DNA from: Lachnoanaerobaculum gingivalis
Lineage (GTDB): Bacteria; Bacillota; Clostridia; Lachnospirales; Lachnospiraceae
Length of the DNA stretch: 64,000 nt
Assembly (NCBI RefSeq): GCF_003862475.1
Contig: NZ_RRCO01000002.1
Coordinates: forward strand, 310,001 to 374,000
Direction of reading: 5' to 3'
The notes under the pieces were generated by a model. It was not told where the DNA came from and did no database searches. It was given only the letters and a program-made list of their open reading frames with translations. Positions 42,577-52,074 of the stretch are shown piece after piece. The translations under genes and the position numbers were made by a program. Within the stretch, counting starts at the first letter, position 1; every line of letters starts with the position of its first letter.

Positions 42577-43815
42577 TTAATTTAATCCGTTACTGTTCAT
42601 TGCCGCATTCATTGCTTCTGTCTGCTCTTTGGCATTAGCATGTGTCACGCTCTTATTTCTGATTGCCTTGCCCATATTTTCAACAGGACTCCAACAATTA
42701 CTCATAGCCGATACGAAAGGCTGAAGAATTGAAGTATTGTTAAAGGTATTGTTTTGTGCCAAAACAAGTGCATCAGATGCTATCTCAGGATCCTTTAAAA
42801 GTTCCGTATTACAAGGTATAACATTTCTCAACTCATAGTGTGCTTTTTGTGCTTCCATACCTCCAAGGTATACTGCAAGTGCAACCGCCTGTTCCATATG
42901 CTCACTGTGTGAATTTACTCCGATTGCCTTTGAACCTGCATATGCAAGCATCTGCTTTTCCTCACCTTTAATGCTAAATGTGGGAAGTGAAGCGGCACCC
43001 ATATTTTCTCCAAGTGCTTCCTTAATTGCATTTGCATCCCATGAACCTGTAAACATTGCATTTACACTGCCGTCACGAAGCCCTGCAAGTGCCGAACCGT
43101 CAGCATCAATTTTGAAATTAGAATTGGCTGCAAGGTCTATAACATAATTTGTAGCATCTACAGCCTTTTCCCCGCCAAAGTCAACACCCTTTGATTCATC
43201 GTTATCATTTCCGAACAAGGTACATCCGTTTCCAAGATAAAATGCAGGCAGATACCAGGAATTGGCAAGCGGGAAAGACACGATACCTTTCTTTAACATT
43301 GTATCAAGGTTTTTTATGTCATCATCTGAAAATACAGACTTGTCATAAAACATATACCAGGTATTTGTTGTAAAGGGTACACCGTAAAGCTCATTATTTA
43401 CAGTAAGTGAATCCAGAAGCTCTTTTGAGTTGGTCGATTCAATAGCCTCCTTATACTTGCCTCCAAACTTTGCTATTGCCTTTGCATCGATAAGATTACT
43501 TATTTTATCGTTTGCATACATAAATACGTCGGCGCTCGCTTCCGGATCCTGTGATACCTGATCTGCAGCAGTCGCTTCATCCGCAACTCCATATACAAAT
43601 GTGATATCCCATTCGGGATGTTCATTCGCAAAATTTTTACACATTGTTTGAAGCCACTCACCACTGTCTTTTGACTGATCTTCAGACGGTGACCAAACCA
43701 TCAGTCTGACTTTCTCGGCTGTGCCGGATCCTTTACTGCCGGCACATGCAGTCAGCCCCACTCCCAGAGTCAAAGCCATGATTCCTGTTAGAAATCTTTT
43801 AAGACTTCCTACCAT
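42577..43815 (-). CDS. malE: Maltodextrin-binding lipoprotein (MalE-like)
   Basis: A 412-residue extracellular solute-binding protein of family 1. The signal peptide ends in a lipobox LTAC (Cys at 23), so the mature protein is a lipoprotein on the outer face of the membrane. ATG with AGGAGG upstream. It is the first gene of the operon and is divergent from a LacI-family regulator. Maltodextrin specificity is inferred from the downstream enzymes. Confidence 0.9.
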   Translation of the reverse strand: MVGSLKRFLTGIMALTLGVGLTACAGSKGSGTAEKVRLMVWSPSEDQSKDSGEWLQTMCKNFANEHPEWDITFVYGVADEATAADQVSQDPEASADVFMYANDKISNLIDAKAIAKFGGKYKEAIESTNSKELLDSLTVNNELYGVPFTTNTWYMFYDKSVFSDDDIKNLDTMLKKGIVSFPLANSWYLPAFYLGNGCTLFGNDNDESKGVDFGGEKAVDATNYVIDLAANSNFKIDADGSALAGLRDGSVNAMFTGSWDANAIKEALGENMGAASLPTFSIKGEEKQMLAYAGSKAIGVNSHSEHMEQAVALAVYLGGMEAQKAHYELRNVIPCNTELLKDPEIASDALVLAQNNTFNNTSILQPFVSAMSNCWSPVENMGKAIRNKSVTHANAKEQTEAMNAAMNSNGLN

Positions 43816-43835
43816 AATCTTACTACCTCCTGATT

Positions 43836-43853
43836 AAATTTTCGCATTGTTTC
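43836..43853. promoter_or_regulatory. Regulatory direct repeat, copy near malE
   Basis: AAATTTTCGCATTGTTTC recurs with two changes at 43954-43971. This copy is inside the probable malE 5' untranslated region. It could be an operator for the divergent LacI-type protein, but it is not a classical palindrome. Confidence 0.35.
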
Positions 43854-43932
43854 GTTAATGTAAATATATATCTTTTTTAATTCCCAGTCAATAAATTTTC
43901 ATATTTTCTTTATGTTTTTAAAACATGGAAAT

Positions 43933-43950
43933 AATACTGTATACAGTATT
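43933..43950. promoter_or_regulatory. 18-bp perfect palindrome in the malE-lacI intergenic region
   Basis: AATACTGTATACAGTATT reads the same on both strands. Such a site midway between divergent sugar genes is a good operator candidate, though LacI operators usually have a central CG. Confidence 0.45.
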
Positions 43951-43953
43951 CTA

Positions 43954-43971
43954 AAATTTTCGTTTTGTTTC
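43954..43971. promoter_or_regulatory. Regulatory direct repeat, copy near the LacI gene
   Basis: AAATTTTCGTTTTGTTTC, the second copy of the sequence at 43836-43853, 118 bp away and in the same orientation. Confidence 0.35.
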
Positions 43972-44006
43972 CAAAATTCTTGAAAAATACCATATTTTGT
44001 TCTTTG

Positions 44007-44035
44007 TTGCTTTTTAACATTTTATTCTATATAAT
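44007..44035 (+). promoter_or_regulatory. Promoter of the LacI-family gene
   Basis: TTGCTT (44007-44012) and a consensus TATAAT (44030-44035) with 17 bp spacing, 42 bp before the start codon. Confidence 0.6.
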
Positions 44036-44077
44036 AATATAAAAATGATTTTCTTTTATATGAAAGGATATTAAACT

Positions 44078-45100
44078 ATGACCACAATACAGGATATTGC
44101 CGATAAATTAGGCATTTCCAAGAGTACTGTGTCAAAGGCATTAAATGATGCACCTGATGTTAGCGAAACTTTACGTAAACAAGTTCTTGAAACTGCAGTT
44201 GCATTGGATTATACAAAGTTGAGGCGATATAAAAAGCCGGTTAAAAAAATATGTATTCTAATAGAAAAAGAAAATATAGAATACTTGGAATCACATCACT
44301 TTGCTTATGATATTATCATAGGTTTTCGCCAGCTTGCAGAGCCTGCAGGCTTTGAAGTGGAAACAGTACCTGTTGATACCGATTTTCAAAAAAATACGTC
44401 ATATGATATATTTATGCTTGAACATGATTATACAGGTTCATTTGTACTTGGATTTTCACTTAATAATCCTTGGATCAATGATTTTAAAAACAGCCATACT
44501 CCTGCAGTGCTTTTTGACAACTATGTTACGGGAAATCCGTCTACAGCCTACGTAGGCATTGACAATAATGAAGGAATGGAGCTGATTCTTAATCATCTTA
44601 CAAATCTCGGGCATAAAAAAATAGCTTATCTTAGCGGTTCACTTGGATCATATGTACTTCAAATGAGACATGCGGCTTTTTTACATGCTATGCGTAGTCA
44701 TGGCTACAAAACGACAGCTGAGAACATAGGCTGTTCCTACTATCTGTCCGAATGTATAGAAAAGCATCTTCCAAGATTTTTAGAAGCCGGAATGACAGCG
44801 ATAATCTGTAGCCATGATAATATTGCAGCTGCATCGATAACTCAGTGCCGACAGCTTGGCTACAAAGTGCCTGAAGATATAAGTATTATCGGATTTGATG
44901 ATTTGCCTATGGCGGCCTACACATCACCGCCACTTACTACTGTCAGACAGGACAGAACAGAGCTTGGCAAAAGCGGATTCTTTGCCCTTTCAAGTCTTTT
45001 AAACAATATACCAATCAGTACTTTTTTACTTCATGCAAAGCTTATTGAAAGAAAAACAACGTCAAAAGTTTGTATAAGCCAAAAAAGCGGCAATCCGTAA
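44078..45100 (+). CDS. LacI-family regulator of the maltodextrin operon
   Basis: A 340-residue LacI/GalR-type regulator. The N-terminal helix-turn-helix is TIQDIADKLGISKSTVSKAL and the remainder is a periplasmic-binding-protein-like sugar domain with AYVGIDNNEGMELILNHL and SIIGFDDLPMAAYTSPPLTTV, both typical. AAAGGA precedes the ATG. Divergence from the malE-like gene suggests control of that operon. The effector is presumably maltose or a maltodextrin. Confidence 0.9.
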   Translation: MTTIQDIADKLGISKSTVSKALNDAPDVSETLRKQVLETAVALDYTKLRRYKKPVKKICILIEKENIEYLESHHFAYDIIIGFRQLAEPAGFEVETVPVDTDFQKNTSYDIFMLEHDYTGSFVLGFSLNNPWINDFKNSHTPAVLFDNYVTGNPSTAYVGIDNNEGMELILNHLTNLGHKKIAYLSGSLGSYVLQMRHAAFLHAMRSHGYKTTAENIGCSYYLSECIEKHLPRFLEAGMTAIICSHDNIAAASITQCRQLGYKVPEDISIIGFDDLPMAAYTSPPLTTVRQDRTELGKSGFFALSSLLNNIPISTFLLHAKLIERKTTSKVCISQKSGNP

Positions 45101-45122
45101 CAATACGGAAAGCTGCTTTTTT
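45081..45122. terminator. Bidirectional terminator between lacI and pflA
   Basis: AAAAAAGC...GCTTTTTT arms enclose a CCGT/ACGG stem. A/T tracts on both sides let it serve the plus-strand regulator and the minus-strand pflBA operon. It overlaps the regulator stop codon. Confidence 0.75.
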
Positions 45123-45139
45123 AGTTTCTTGATTATTTT

Positions 45140-45871
45140 TTAAATATTACCGGAAAGTATCCTGTTGGCATTATCTACTCTTTCCTTTGTAGGAGGATCT
45201 ATACCTTCAAGCTTATATTCAATTCCCAGATTATCCCATTTATGTCTTCCCAATGTATGATATGGTAATACTTCCACCTTCTCCACATTTTTTAACGAAG
45301 AAATAAATTCTCTAAGCTTAATAAGATCCTCATCATAATCACTTCTTTCAGGTACCAAAACATGACGAATCCACATTCTTTTTCCCATTTCATCCATTGT
45401 TTTTGCCATTTCAAGTATATGATCGTTTTTCATGCCTGTTATAATTTCATGTCTTGTATTATTTATTTCTTTTATATCAAGCATAATAAGGTCCGTATAT
45501 TGCATCAAGATTTTAAACTTTTCAAAAAACTTTGATTCTTTACTGAACACTCCTCCGGCGGTATCAAGACAGGTATTTACACCGTTTTCTTTGCACAATT
45601 TAAAAAGCTCCGTCACAAAATCTATCTGTAATAACGGTTCTCCGCCACTTACGGTAATCCCTCCGTTGTCTTTCCAATACGGCTTATATCTTATTGCCTT
45701 TTCAAATACTTCCTTGGCACTAAATATCTGATTTTCTTTTGTAGACCATGTGTCCGGATTGTGACAAAACTGACACCTCATCGGACAGCCTTGTACAAAT
45801 ACAACAAATCTTACTCCCGGACCGTCCACAAGTCCGAATGTCTCAAACGAATGAATATTACAGCCTGTCAT
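45140..45871 (-). CDS. pflA: Pyruvate formate-lyase activating enzyme
   Basis: A radical SAM enzyme of about 243 residues that installs the glycyl radical on PflB. The iron-sulfur cluster motif CxxxCxxC is C29-P-M-R-C33-Q-F-C36, and the SAM-binding [10 protein letters not shown] follows. I use the ATG at 45871, inside the end of pflB; the frame is open to 45892. It overlaps pflB by 14 bp, so they are cotranscribed. Confidence 0.95.
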   Translation of the reverse strand: MTGCNIHSFETFGLVDGPGVRFVVFVQGCPMRCQFCHNPDTWSTKENQIFSAKEVFEKAIRYKPYWKDNGGITVSGGEPLLQIDFVTELFKLCKENGVNTCLDTAGGVFSKESKFFEKFKILMQYTDLIMLDIKEINNTRHEIITGMKNDHILEMAKTMDEMGKRMWIRHVLVPERSDYDEDLIKLREFISSLKNVEKVEVLPYHTLGRHKWDNLGIEYKLEGIDPPTKERVDNANRILSGNI

Positions 45872-48098
45872 GGCATGTTCTGGCAATAACATCCAGCTGC
45901 TGTTCTCTTGTAAGGTCTATAAACTTAACAGCATATCCTGAAACTCTTATTGTGAAGTTTGCATACTCTTCCTTCTCAGGATGTTCCATAGCATCTATAA
46001 GCTTTTCCGTACCGAAAACATTTACATTTAAGTGATGTGCACCCTGATCAAAATATCCGTCCATTACCTGAGTGAGGTTCTTCTTTTGCTCATCCTCACC
46101 ATGTCCGAGTGCTGACGGATTAATAGTCTGAGTATTTGAAATACCGTCAAGTGCATACTCATATGGAAGCTTTGTAAGTGAATTAAGTGAAGCCAAAAGT
46201 CCGTTTTTTTCTGCGCCGTAGCTTGGATTTGCTCCCGGTGCCAGAGGCTCTCCGGCTTTTCTTCCGTCAGGCATACTTCCTGTCGCCTTACCGTATACTA
46301 CATTTGAAGTAATTGTAAGGATGGATGTTGTTGCTTCTGAATTTCTGTATGTATGTCTTTTCTTAACCTTTTTTAGGAAAGTCTTTAAAAGCCATACCGC
46401 AATATCATCTGCTCTGTCATCATCATTTCCGTATCTTGGAAAATCACCTGTTGTCTCATAGTCAACCACAATTCCGTTTTCATCACGAACAGTCTTTACC
46501 TTTGCATATTTTATTGCACAGAGTGAATCTACTACATGTGAAAATCCTGCAATACCTGTTGCAAATGTTCTTCTGACATCAGTATCTATAAGTGCCATCT
46601 CTGCAGCCTCATAATAATACTTATCATGCATATATTGAATCAAATTCAGTGTATTTACATAAAGTCCTGCCAACCAGTCCATCATTACATCATATTTCTC
46701 CATTACCTCATCATAATCAAGGTATTCAGATGTTATAGGTCTGTAAGCCGGTCCGACCTGCTCTTTTGACTTTGCATCCACACCTCCGTTTATAGCATAA
46801 AGAAGGCATTTTGCAAGATTTGCTCTTGCTCCGAAGAACTGCATTTCCTTTCCTGTTTCCGTAGCTGATACACAACAGCATATAGAATAATCATCACCCC
46901 ATACCGGACGCATTACATCATCATTTTCATATTGTACAGAACTTGTTCTTATAGAAACAGCAGATGAATACTCTTTAAACGCCTTTGGAAGCCTGCTTGA
47001 ATAAAGTACGGTAAGGTTCGGCTCCGGTGAAGGTCCCATATTCTCAAGTGTATGCAAGAACCTGAAATCGGACTTTGTAACCATCGACCTTCCGTCCATA
47101 CCAAGTCCCGCCATCTCAAGGGTAGCCCAAACCGGATCGCCTGAAAAGAGCTGATTGTAAGAAGGTATTCTGGCAAATTTTACCATTCTGAATTTCATTA
47201 CAAGGTGGTCTATCAACTCCTGTGCTTCGATTTCTGTCAGTTTTCCTGCCTTTAAATCTCTTTCAATATAAATATCAAGAAATGTTGAAATTCGTCCTAC
47301 ACTCATTGCCGCACCGTTTTGTGTCTTTATAGCCGCAAGGTATCCGAAGTATAACCACTGTACAGCCTCTCTTGCATCCTTTGCAGGTTTTGAAATATCG
47401 AATCCATATGCTGCAGCCATTTCCTTTATCTGTTTAAGAGCCTCTATCTGCATTCCAAGTTCATCTCTTTGACGGATTATTTCATCAAACATTGTACCGT
47501 CGCCACAATTTTCCAAATCTTCCTGTTTCTTTTCTATAAGAAAGTCTATTCCATAGAGTGCAACTCTTCTGTAATCTCCTACAATTCTTCCCCTACCGTA
47601 TGTATCAGGAAGTCCTGTAATTATTTTATTATGCCTTGCCGCATGCATTTCAGGTGTATAAGCCTCGAATACAGCCTGATTATGAGTCCTGTGATATTCT
47701 GTAAAAATCTTGTGGAACTTCTCATTGGTCTGATAGCCGTAGGTACTTGCAGCCTGCTCAGCCATCTTTATTCCACCAAAAGGCATAAAAGCTCTTTTTA
47801 GAGGTTTATCTGTTTGAAGTCCCACAACCTTTTCAAGATCTTTCATATCTTCGTTTATATATCCCGGTCCATAGGCTCTAATAGTTGAAACAACTTCAGT
47901 CTCCATATCAAGAACTCCGCCTTTAGCTCTTTCCTCTTTCTGAAGTCTTGAAAGTTCACCCCAAAGCTTGTTTGTAGCTTCTGTAGGACCTTCCAAAAAA
48001 CTCTCGTCTCCATCGTATATTGTATAATTATTTTGTATAAAATCACGTACATCTATATCGTCACGCCATTTTCTTCCCTTAAAACCATCCCAGCACAT
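45858..48098 (-). CDS. pflB: Formate acetyltransferase (pyruvate formate-lyase)
   Basis: A 746-residue glycyl radical enzyme of standard length, converting pyruvate and CoA to acetyl-CoA and formate in anaerobic fermentation. The radical glycine is in [11 protein letters not shown] close to the C-terminus. The catalytic cysteine pair lies in [13 protein letters not shown], here a run of three Cys. AGGAGG precedes the ATG. It is followed by its activase. A small hairpin (48128-48143) lies in the leader. Confidence 0.97.
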   Translation of the reverse strand: MCWDGFKGRKWRDDIDVRDFIQNNYTIYDGDESFLEGPTEATNKLWGELSRLQKEERAKGGVLDMETEVVSTIRAYGPGYINEDMKDLEKVVGLQTDKPLKRAFMPFGGIKMAEQAASTYGYQTNEKFHKIFTEYHRTHNQAVFEAYTPEMHAARHNKIITGLPDTYGRGRIVGDYRRVALYGIDFLIEKKQEDLENCGDGTMFDEIIRQRDELGMQIEALKQIKEMAAAYGFDISKPAKDAREAVQWLYFGYLAAIKTQNGAAMSVGRISTFLDIYIERDLKAGKLTEIEAQELIDHLVMKFRMVKFARIPSYNQLFSGDPVWATLEMAGLGMDGRSMVTKSDFRFLHTLENMGPSPEPNLTVLYSSRLPKAFKEYSSAVSIRTSSVQYENDDVMRPVWGDDYSICCCVSATETGKEMQFFGARANLAKCLLYAINGGVDAKSKEQVGPAYRPITSEYLDYDEVMEKYDVMMDWLAGLYVNTLNLIQYMHDKYYYEAAEMALIDTDVRRTFATGIAGFSHVVDSLCAIKYAKVKTVRDENGIVVDYETTGDFPRYGNDDDRADDIAVWLLKTFLKKVKKRHTYRNSEATTSILTITSNVVYGKATGSMPDGRKAGEPLAPGANPSYGAEKNGLLASLNSLTKLPYEYALDGISNTQTINPSALGHGEDEQKKNLTQVMDGYFDQGAHHLNVNVFGTEKLIDAMEHPEKEEYANFTIRVSGYAVKFIDLTREQQLDVIARTCHDRL

Positions 48099-48157
48099 AA
48101 GTACCTCCTTTTAAAATAAACAAAGTAGTTAGGTTTTGCTAACTCTCTTATGTCCTG

Positions 48158-48186
48158 ATAATATCACCATTAAATTTATTATTCAA
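48158..48186 (-). promoter_or_regulatory. pflB promoter
   Basis: TTGAAT (48181-48186) and TATTAT (48158-48163), 17 bp apart, on the minus strand, about 60 bp before the pflB start. Confidence 0.6.
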
Positions 48187-48218
48187 GCGATATTTGTTAA
48201 TTTTTTCTCATGTTTTCA

Positions 48219-48255
48219 ATAAAAAACAATTCCTAGCTTTTTACTAGGAATTGTT
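48219..48255 (-). terminator. Terminator of the thiamine operon
   Basis: A perfect 12-bp stem AACAATTCCTAG/CTAGGAATTGTT (48244-48255 with 48225-48236) followed on the minus strand by a T-run, about 40 bp after the cytX stop. Confidence 0.85.
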
Positions 48256-48297
48256 CTGATATTTATACAGTATTTATGCTCTTATACAAGCTTTTTA

Positions 48298-49470
48298 TTA
48301 AACTACTTTTCTTTTTATAAATATTTTATTTACTATAATAGAAATGCATATTGTGATTATCATACTTGGTACTGTACTTCCAATTGGAGTATCCAGCTTT
48401 ATTAATAGCCTATATATTATAAATCCTATTATCCATATGATAATATTTATCACCGAAAAACATTTTTCATCATGTCTTATTTTTAATATAAAGAAATCCG
48501 ATATTTGTATTGCTATCATTGGGGCAAAAACTGAACCTATAAGATATAAAAATCCTGTAATATCATCCATAGGTAATATTATTGCTCCCAGAGTTCCTAT
48601 TATTGTAACAGCTACAGCAATCCACTTTGATGATATATTTGCAAATATAGACTCTGTAGATACTCCTGCGGAATACACATCCAAAAATGTAGTGGTTACA
48701 GTAGAAAGCACAACTATAAAAAGTCCCATTATACCAAGTCCTGCCTTTAATAAAATCTGTGCTATATCAGACTCCATTGTAAATAATGCGGCACTCATTC
48801 CTATAACATACATCCAAACACTGACAAGACCATATGTTACAGTACTTGCTGCAGTTGCCTTCACAGGTTCCTTGGCTTCTTTTGTATAATCACTTATAAG
48901 CGGAAGCCAGGAAAGCGGCATTGCAACCGATAATTCAAGAGCTGCACCGAAGCTCATACTTCTGTCACCGCTGCCAAAAGCTATTCCACCTCTAAAAATA
49001 ATAAAGCTAAGTATTATAGTCATAATGAACAAGGCTGACATAGCTATTATATTTACCTTGCCAAGGTTTTTTACACCTATAAGTATCCAAACCAGTATCA
49101 GTCCGCCTATAACAAGACACCATATGATATGTCCCACAGCCATTATTCCCTGTGTAGCCAAGGCTCCATCATAAATCATTATACCGGTCCATCCTACCAG
49201 CTGCATAATATTCAGTATGGCAAAGAAAATACTTCCCTTTCCCCCAAAGCTTAACTTAACAGTATCCATTGCACTTTTTTCAGTCTTAGCTCCTATTATT
49301 CCGGCCAAAAACAGTAAGATACATCCTATAATATGCCCTAAAACTATTGCAAGCATTCCGTTAAGAAATCCTAATGATGCAAAATATGTACCTGTCAAAA
49401 TTTCCGCTATAGAAACAGCCGCTCCAAACCAGATCAGACTGTTTTCAAATACTGATGTTTTCTTATTCAT
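48298..49470 (-). CDS. cytX: Hydroxymethylpyrimidine transporter CytX
   Basis: A nucleobase:cation symporter-1 family permease of about 390 residues with about 12 membrane helices. In TPP-riboswitch operons with thiD, thiE and thiM, this family member (CytX) is predicted to import hydroxymethylpyrimidine. I use the ATG at 49470, which follows AAGGAGG and overlaps thiD by 8 bp; the frame extends to 49488. Cytosine specificity (CodB) is an alternative but the context argues against it. Confidence 0.85.
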   Translation of the reverse strand: MNKKTSVFENSLIWFGAAVSIAEILTGTYFASLGFLNGMLAIVLGHIIGCILLFLAGIIGAKTEKSAMDTVKLSFGGKGSIFFAILNIMQLVGWTGIMIYDGALATQGIMAVGHIIWCLVIGGLILVWILIGVKNLGKVNIIAMSALFIMTIILSFIIFRGGIAFGSGDRSMSFGAALELSVAMPLSWLPLISDYTKEAKEPVKATAASTVTYGLVSVWMYVIGMSAALFTMESDIAQILLKAGLGIMGLFIVVLSTVTTTFLDVYSAGVSTESIFANISSKWIAVAVTIIGTLGAIILPMDDITGFLYLIGSVFAPMIAIQISDFFILKIRHDEKCFSVINIIIWIIGFIIYRLLIKLDTPIGSTVPSMIITICISIIVNKIFIKRKVV

Positions 49471-50275
49471 TATCCGCCTCCTTTGCATACTCTCCGTTTA
49501 TATTAAATGAATGATTTAGAGGGCCGCTACCCTTTCCTATATCAAGCATTGCAAGTAGGGCATCGGATATATAGTTCTTTGCCCTTTGTACGGATTCTTC
49601 CGTTGTATAACCCTTTGCAAGATTTGATGCTATTGCTGATGAAAGAGTACATCCGGTACCGTGAGTATTTTTATTATCTATACGTTTTCCAAAAAACCAC
49701 TTTGCTTTCCCATTCTCATACAATAAATCATTGGCATCATTTATACTGTGTCCCCCTTTTAACAGTACCGCACAACCATGATTTTCATATATTATTTTGG
49801 CAGCTCTTTCCATGTCCTTTTCATCTTTTATTTTTATACCTGAAAGAACCTCTGCTTCAGGTATATTTGGAGTTATTAACTTTGCCAATGGAAAAAGCTT
49901 TTCCTGCATTATTTTTATTGCACTGTTTTCAACTAAATTAGATCCGCTTGTAGCTACCATTACCGGGTCAAGTACTATATTTTTCGACTTATATTTTACA
50001 AGCTCGTATTCAATAGCTTCCACTATTTCCGGCGAAGATACCATTCCTATTTTTATAGCATCAGGAAAAATATCTTCAAAAATCATCTCAAGCTGACTCT
50101 TTACAAATTCAGGAGCAATATTTACTATTCCTGTTACCCCTGTAGTATTCTGTGCTGTAAGTGCGGTTATGGCACTCATTGCATATACATTGTTTGCAGT
50201 CATTGTCTTTATATCCGCCTGTATACCTGCTCCACCACTACAATCACTTCCGGCTATTGTTAATACTTTTTTCAT
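49463..50275 (-). CDS. thiD: Hydroxymethylpyrimidine/phosphomethylpyrimidine kinase
   Basis: A 270-residue ribokinase-fold enzyme that phosphorylates HMP and HMP-P. The N-terminal AGSDCSGGAGIQADIKT and the anion-hole region NTHGTGCTLSSAIA are typical. It begins 2 bp after thiE and overlaps cytX. The pathway here is salvage: no thiC is present in the operon. Confidence 0.95.
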   Translation of the reverse strand: MKKVLTIAGSDCSGGAGIQADIKTMTANNVYAMSAITALTAQNTTGVTGIVNIAPEFVKSQLEMIFEDIFPDAIKIGMVSSPEIVEAIEYELVKYKSKNIVLDPVMVATSGSNLVENSAIKIMQEKLFPLAKLITPNIPEAEVLSGIKIKDEKDMERAAKIIYENHGCAVLLKGGHSINDANDLLYENGKAKWFFGKRIDNKNTHGTGCTLSSAIASNLAKGYTTEESVQRAKNYISDALLAMLDIGKGSGPLNHSFNINGEYAKEADNE

Positions 50276-50276
50276 A

Positions 50277-50921
50277 TCATGTCCCCTTAATTAAATCATT
50301 TGACAAATTGTAAAGTTCCTTTGTCGCTTTTTTTATATCAGCAGCTCCGAATATCGCAGAGACTACTGCAACTCCATCTATTTTACTTCCCTTAAGCTTT
50401 AATATATTTTGTGAATTTATTCCTCCTATTGCCACCTTAGGTATACTTACAGCTTCACATATAGATTTTAATGTTTCATATGAGACAATACCTACATCAT
50501 TTTTGGTAGAAGTTTCAAATACCGCACCTATCCCTATATAATCTGCACCGTTTCTCTCTGCCAAGACAGCCTCCTCTACCGTATGTACGGAAACCCCTAT
50601 TATCATATCTTCTCCGACAATCTTACGGACATCTTTAAGTTCCATATCATCTTGCCCTATATGTATTCCGTCTGCATTGGTGGCAATTGCCACGTTTAGA
50701 TTGTCGTTTACAATAAATGGAATATTATACTGTTTACACAGCTGCGATATTTTTTTTGCTTCCTCTATAAAGCTTCCTTCATCCAAACTTTTTTCTCTAA
50801 GCTGCACACAGGTTACACCGCTTTCAAGAGCTTCATTTACCTGCTCATATAAAGTTTTATTCCCTGTCCATGTTCTGTCGGTGACAGCATAAAGTTGCAT
50901 ATATTTCTTATCTAATCTCAT
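50277..50921 (-). CDS. thiE: Thiamine-phosphate synthase
   Basis: A TIM-barrel enzyme of about 214 residues that joins HMP-PP with hydroxyethylthiazole phosphate. Typical motifs are LYAVTDR, VQLREK, NDNLNVAIATNADGIHIGQDD and IGVSVHT. The ATG at 50921 with AGGAGC upstream is preferred to the open frame start at 50969; it overlaps thiM by 14 bp. Confidence 0.95.
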   Translation of the reverse strand: MRLDKKYMQLYAVTDRTWTGNKTLYEQVNEALESGVTCVQLREKSLDEGSFIEEAKKISQLCKQYNIPFIVNDNLNVAIATNADGIHIGQDDMELKDVRKIVGEDMIIGVSVHTVEEAVLAERNGADYIGIGAVFETSTKNDVGIVSYETLKSICEAVSIPKVAIGGINSQNILKLKGSKIDGVAVVSAIFGAADIKKATKELYNLSNDLIKGT

Positions 50922-51723
50922 ATCTTGCTCCTTTTTCAAGTTCAGCAGGAGTGAGATTGTAGACTGCATCTATCAAATAATTTCTATAGCTGCTGTTACC
51001 GTCTTTATCTGACATACGTTTTTTTGCTGTTTCTCCACATAATCCCATTGCACAAACACAGGCAAAAGCGGCTTCTAAAATATTGTCAGGATTTGCACTT
51101 ATATATGCCGCCATCATAGCTGAAAGCTGACATCCGCTTCCTGTAATTTTACTCATTATACTGTCACCGTTATATACACAATATGCTATTTTACCGTCCG
51201 TAATTATATCAACGGCAGATGTTATAACTGTTACACAGGAGTTTTTCAATGCGAAATCCTTTGCGAACTCAACCACAGTATCAATATTTTTTTCATTGAT
51301 AAAATCAACGGAATCAACTCCCCTTGTATTACCTATTCCTACGGCAAGACATTTTATCTCTGATAAATTTCCACGTACTACGCTGAATTTCACCTTTTCA
51401 AGCAGTGTTTTTGCAGTCTCCGTTCTTAATCCGGATGCTCCGGCTCCTACAGGATCAAGTACTATTGGATGATTCAATTCGTTTGCCTTTTTACCTGCAG
51501 CAATCATTGAAGGAATAGTTCTTTTATTTAATGTACCTATATTTATATTAAGTCCTGAACATATTGATGTTATCTCTTCAACTTCATCCAACTCGTCAGC
51601 CATTATAGGGCTGGCACCGCATGCAAGAAGTATATTGGCACAGTCATTTACAGTAACATAATTTGTTATATTATGTACCAGAGGTGATTTACTTTTGACA
51701 TTTTCAAGCATTTCTTTTAACAT
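50908..51723 (-). CDS. thiM: Hydroxyethylthiazole kinase
   Basis: A 271-residue kinase that phosphorylates salvaged hydroxyethylthiazole. The motifs PLVHNITNYVTVNDCANILLA, VLDPVGAGASGLRT and KITGSGCQLSAMMAAY are those of ThiM. It is the first annotated enzyme gene behind the TPP riboswitch, preceded by a 21-codon ORF. Together with thiE, thiD and cytX it gives a complete salvage route. Confidence 0.96.
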   Translation of the reverse strand: MLKEMLENVKSKSPLVHNITNYVTVNDCANILLACGASPIMADELDEVEEITSICSGLNINIGTLNKRTIPSMIAAGKKANELNHPIVLDPVGAGASGLRTETAKTLLEKVKFSVVRGNLSEIKCLAVGIGNTRGVDSVDFINEKNIDTVVEFAKDFALKNSCVTVITSAVDIITDGKIAYCVYNGDSIMSKITGSGCQLSAMMAAYISANPDNILEAAFACVCAMGLCGETAKKRMSDKDGNSSYRNYLIDAVYNLTPAELEKGARYEIR

Positions 51724-51754
51724 ATTTTTTATCTCCTATCTTTGCTATTTTCTA

Positions 51755-51820
51755 TTAAATTGTGTAAGAGTATTTGTTTTCATAATGGAATAAAGCAGAA
51801 TACCTGCCACTTTCTTTCAT
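51755..51820 (-). CDS. 21-residue ORF between the TPP riboswitch and thiM
   Basis: The ATG at 51820 follows TAGGAGG at ideal spacing, and the frame encodes MKESGRYSALFHYENKYSYT plus one residue, then TAA. It is downstream of the riboswitch terminator and 31 bp before thiM. It may be a small protein, a leader peptide for thiM translation, or the relic of a larger thiamine gene. Too short for routine gene finding. Confidence 0.5.
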   Translation of the reverse strand: MKESGRYSALFHYENKYSYTI

Positions 51821-51892
51821 AGTAATCCTCCTAAAATATATTCTTAAACTATAAAACTTATAGGATCATATATTCAGTTAGAATTTTTGCAA

Positions 51893-51922
51893 TAAAAAAT
51901 GAGATACAAGAACCTGTATCTC
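51893..51922 (-). terminator. TPP riboswitch terminator
   Basis: GAGATACAG pairs with TTGTATCTC (one G-U), followed on the minus strand by ATTTTTT. It lies just after the TPP aptamer and is the expression platform. Confidence 0.8.
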
Positions 51923-51943
51923 CTGAAAAGAAAGTAAAAAACA

Positions 51944-52024
51944 TTTCCCTACGTTGGCATTATCCAAATCAGGTAATCGGTCGAAAGTCACACTTCCCTC
52001 TCAGCCTATATATAAGCTCCCAAG
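51944..52024 (-). promoter_or_regulatory. TPP riboswitch (THI element)
   Basis: On the minus strand the aptamer contains GGGAGC, GGCTGAGAGGGAAG, then GACCGATTACCTGATTTGGAT and AATGCCAACGTAGGGAA, the invariant THI-box sequences. Binding of thiamine pyrophosphate should favour the downstream terminator and turn off thiM-thiE-thiD-cytX. Confidence 0.95.
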
Positions 52025-52046
52025 TTAATAATATTTAATTACCAAA

Positions 52047-52074
52047 AGTATATCACTCTAGGATAAAATGTCAA
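52047..52074 (-). promoter_or_regulatory. Promoter of the thiamine operon
   Basis: TTGACA (52069-52074) and TATACT (52047-52052) with 16 bp spacing on the minus strand. The -35 box lies in the last codons of the upstream Dabb gene. Confidence 0.65.

Noticed and set aside
48344-48889. 181-codon plus-strand ORF inside the transporter gene
   Set aside because: Antisense shadow of a hydrophobic permease; composition mirrors the opposite strand and no ribosome binding site precedes it.
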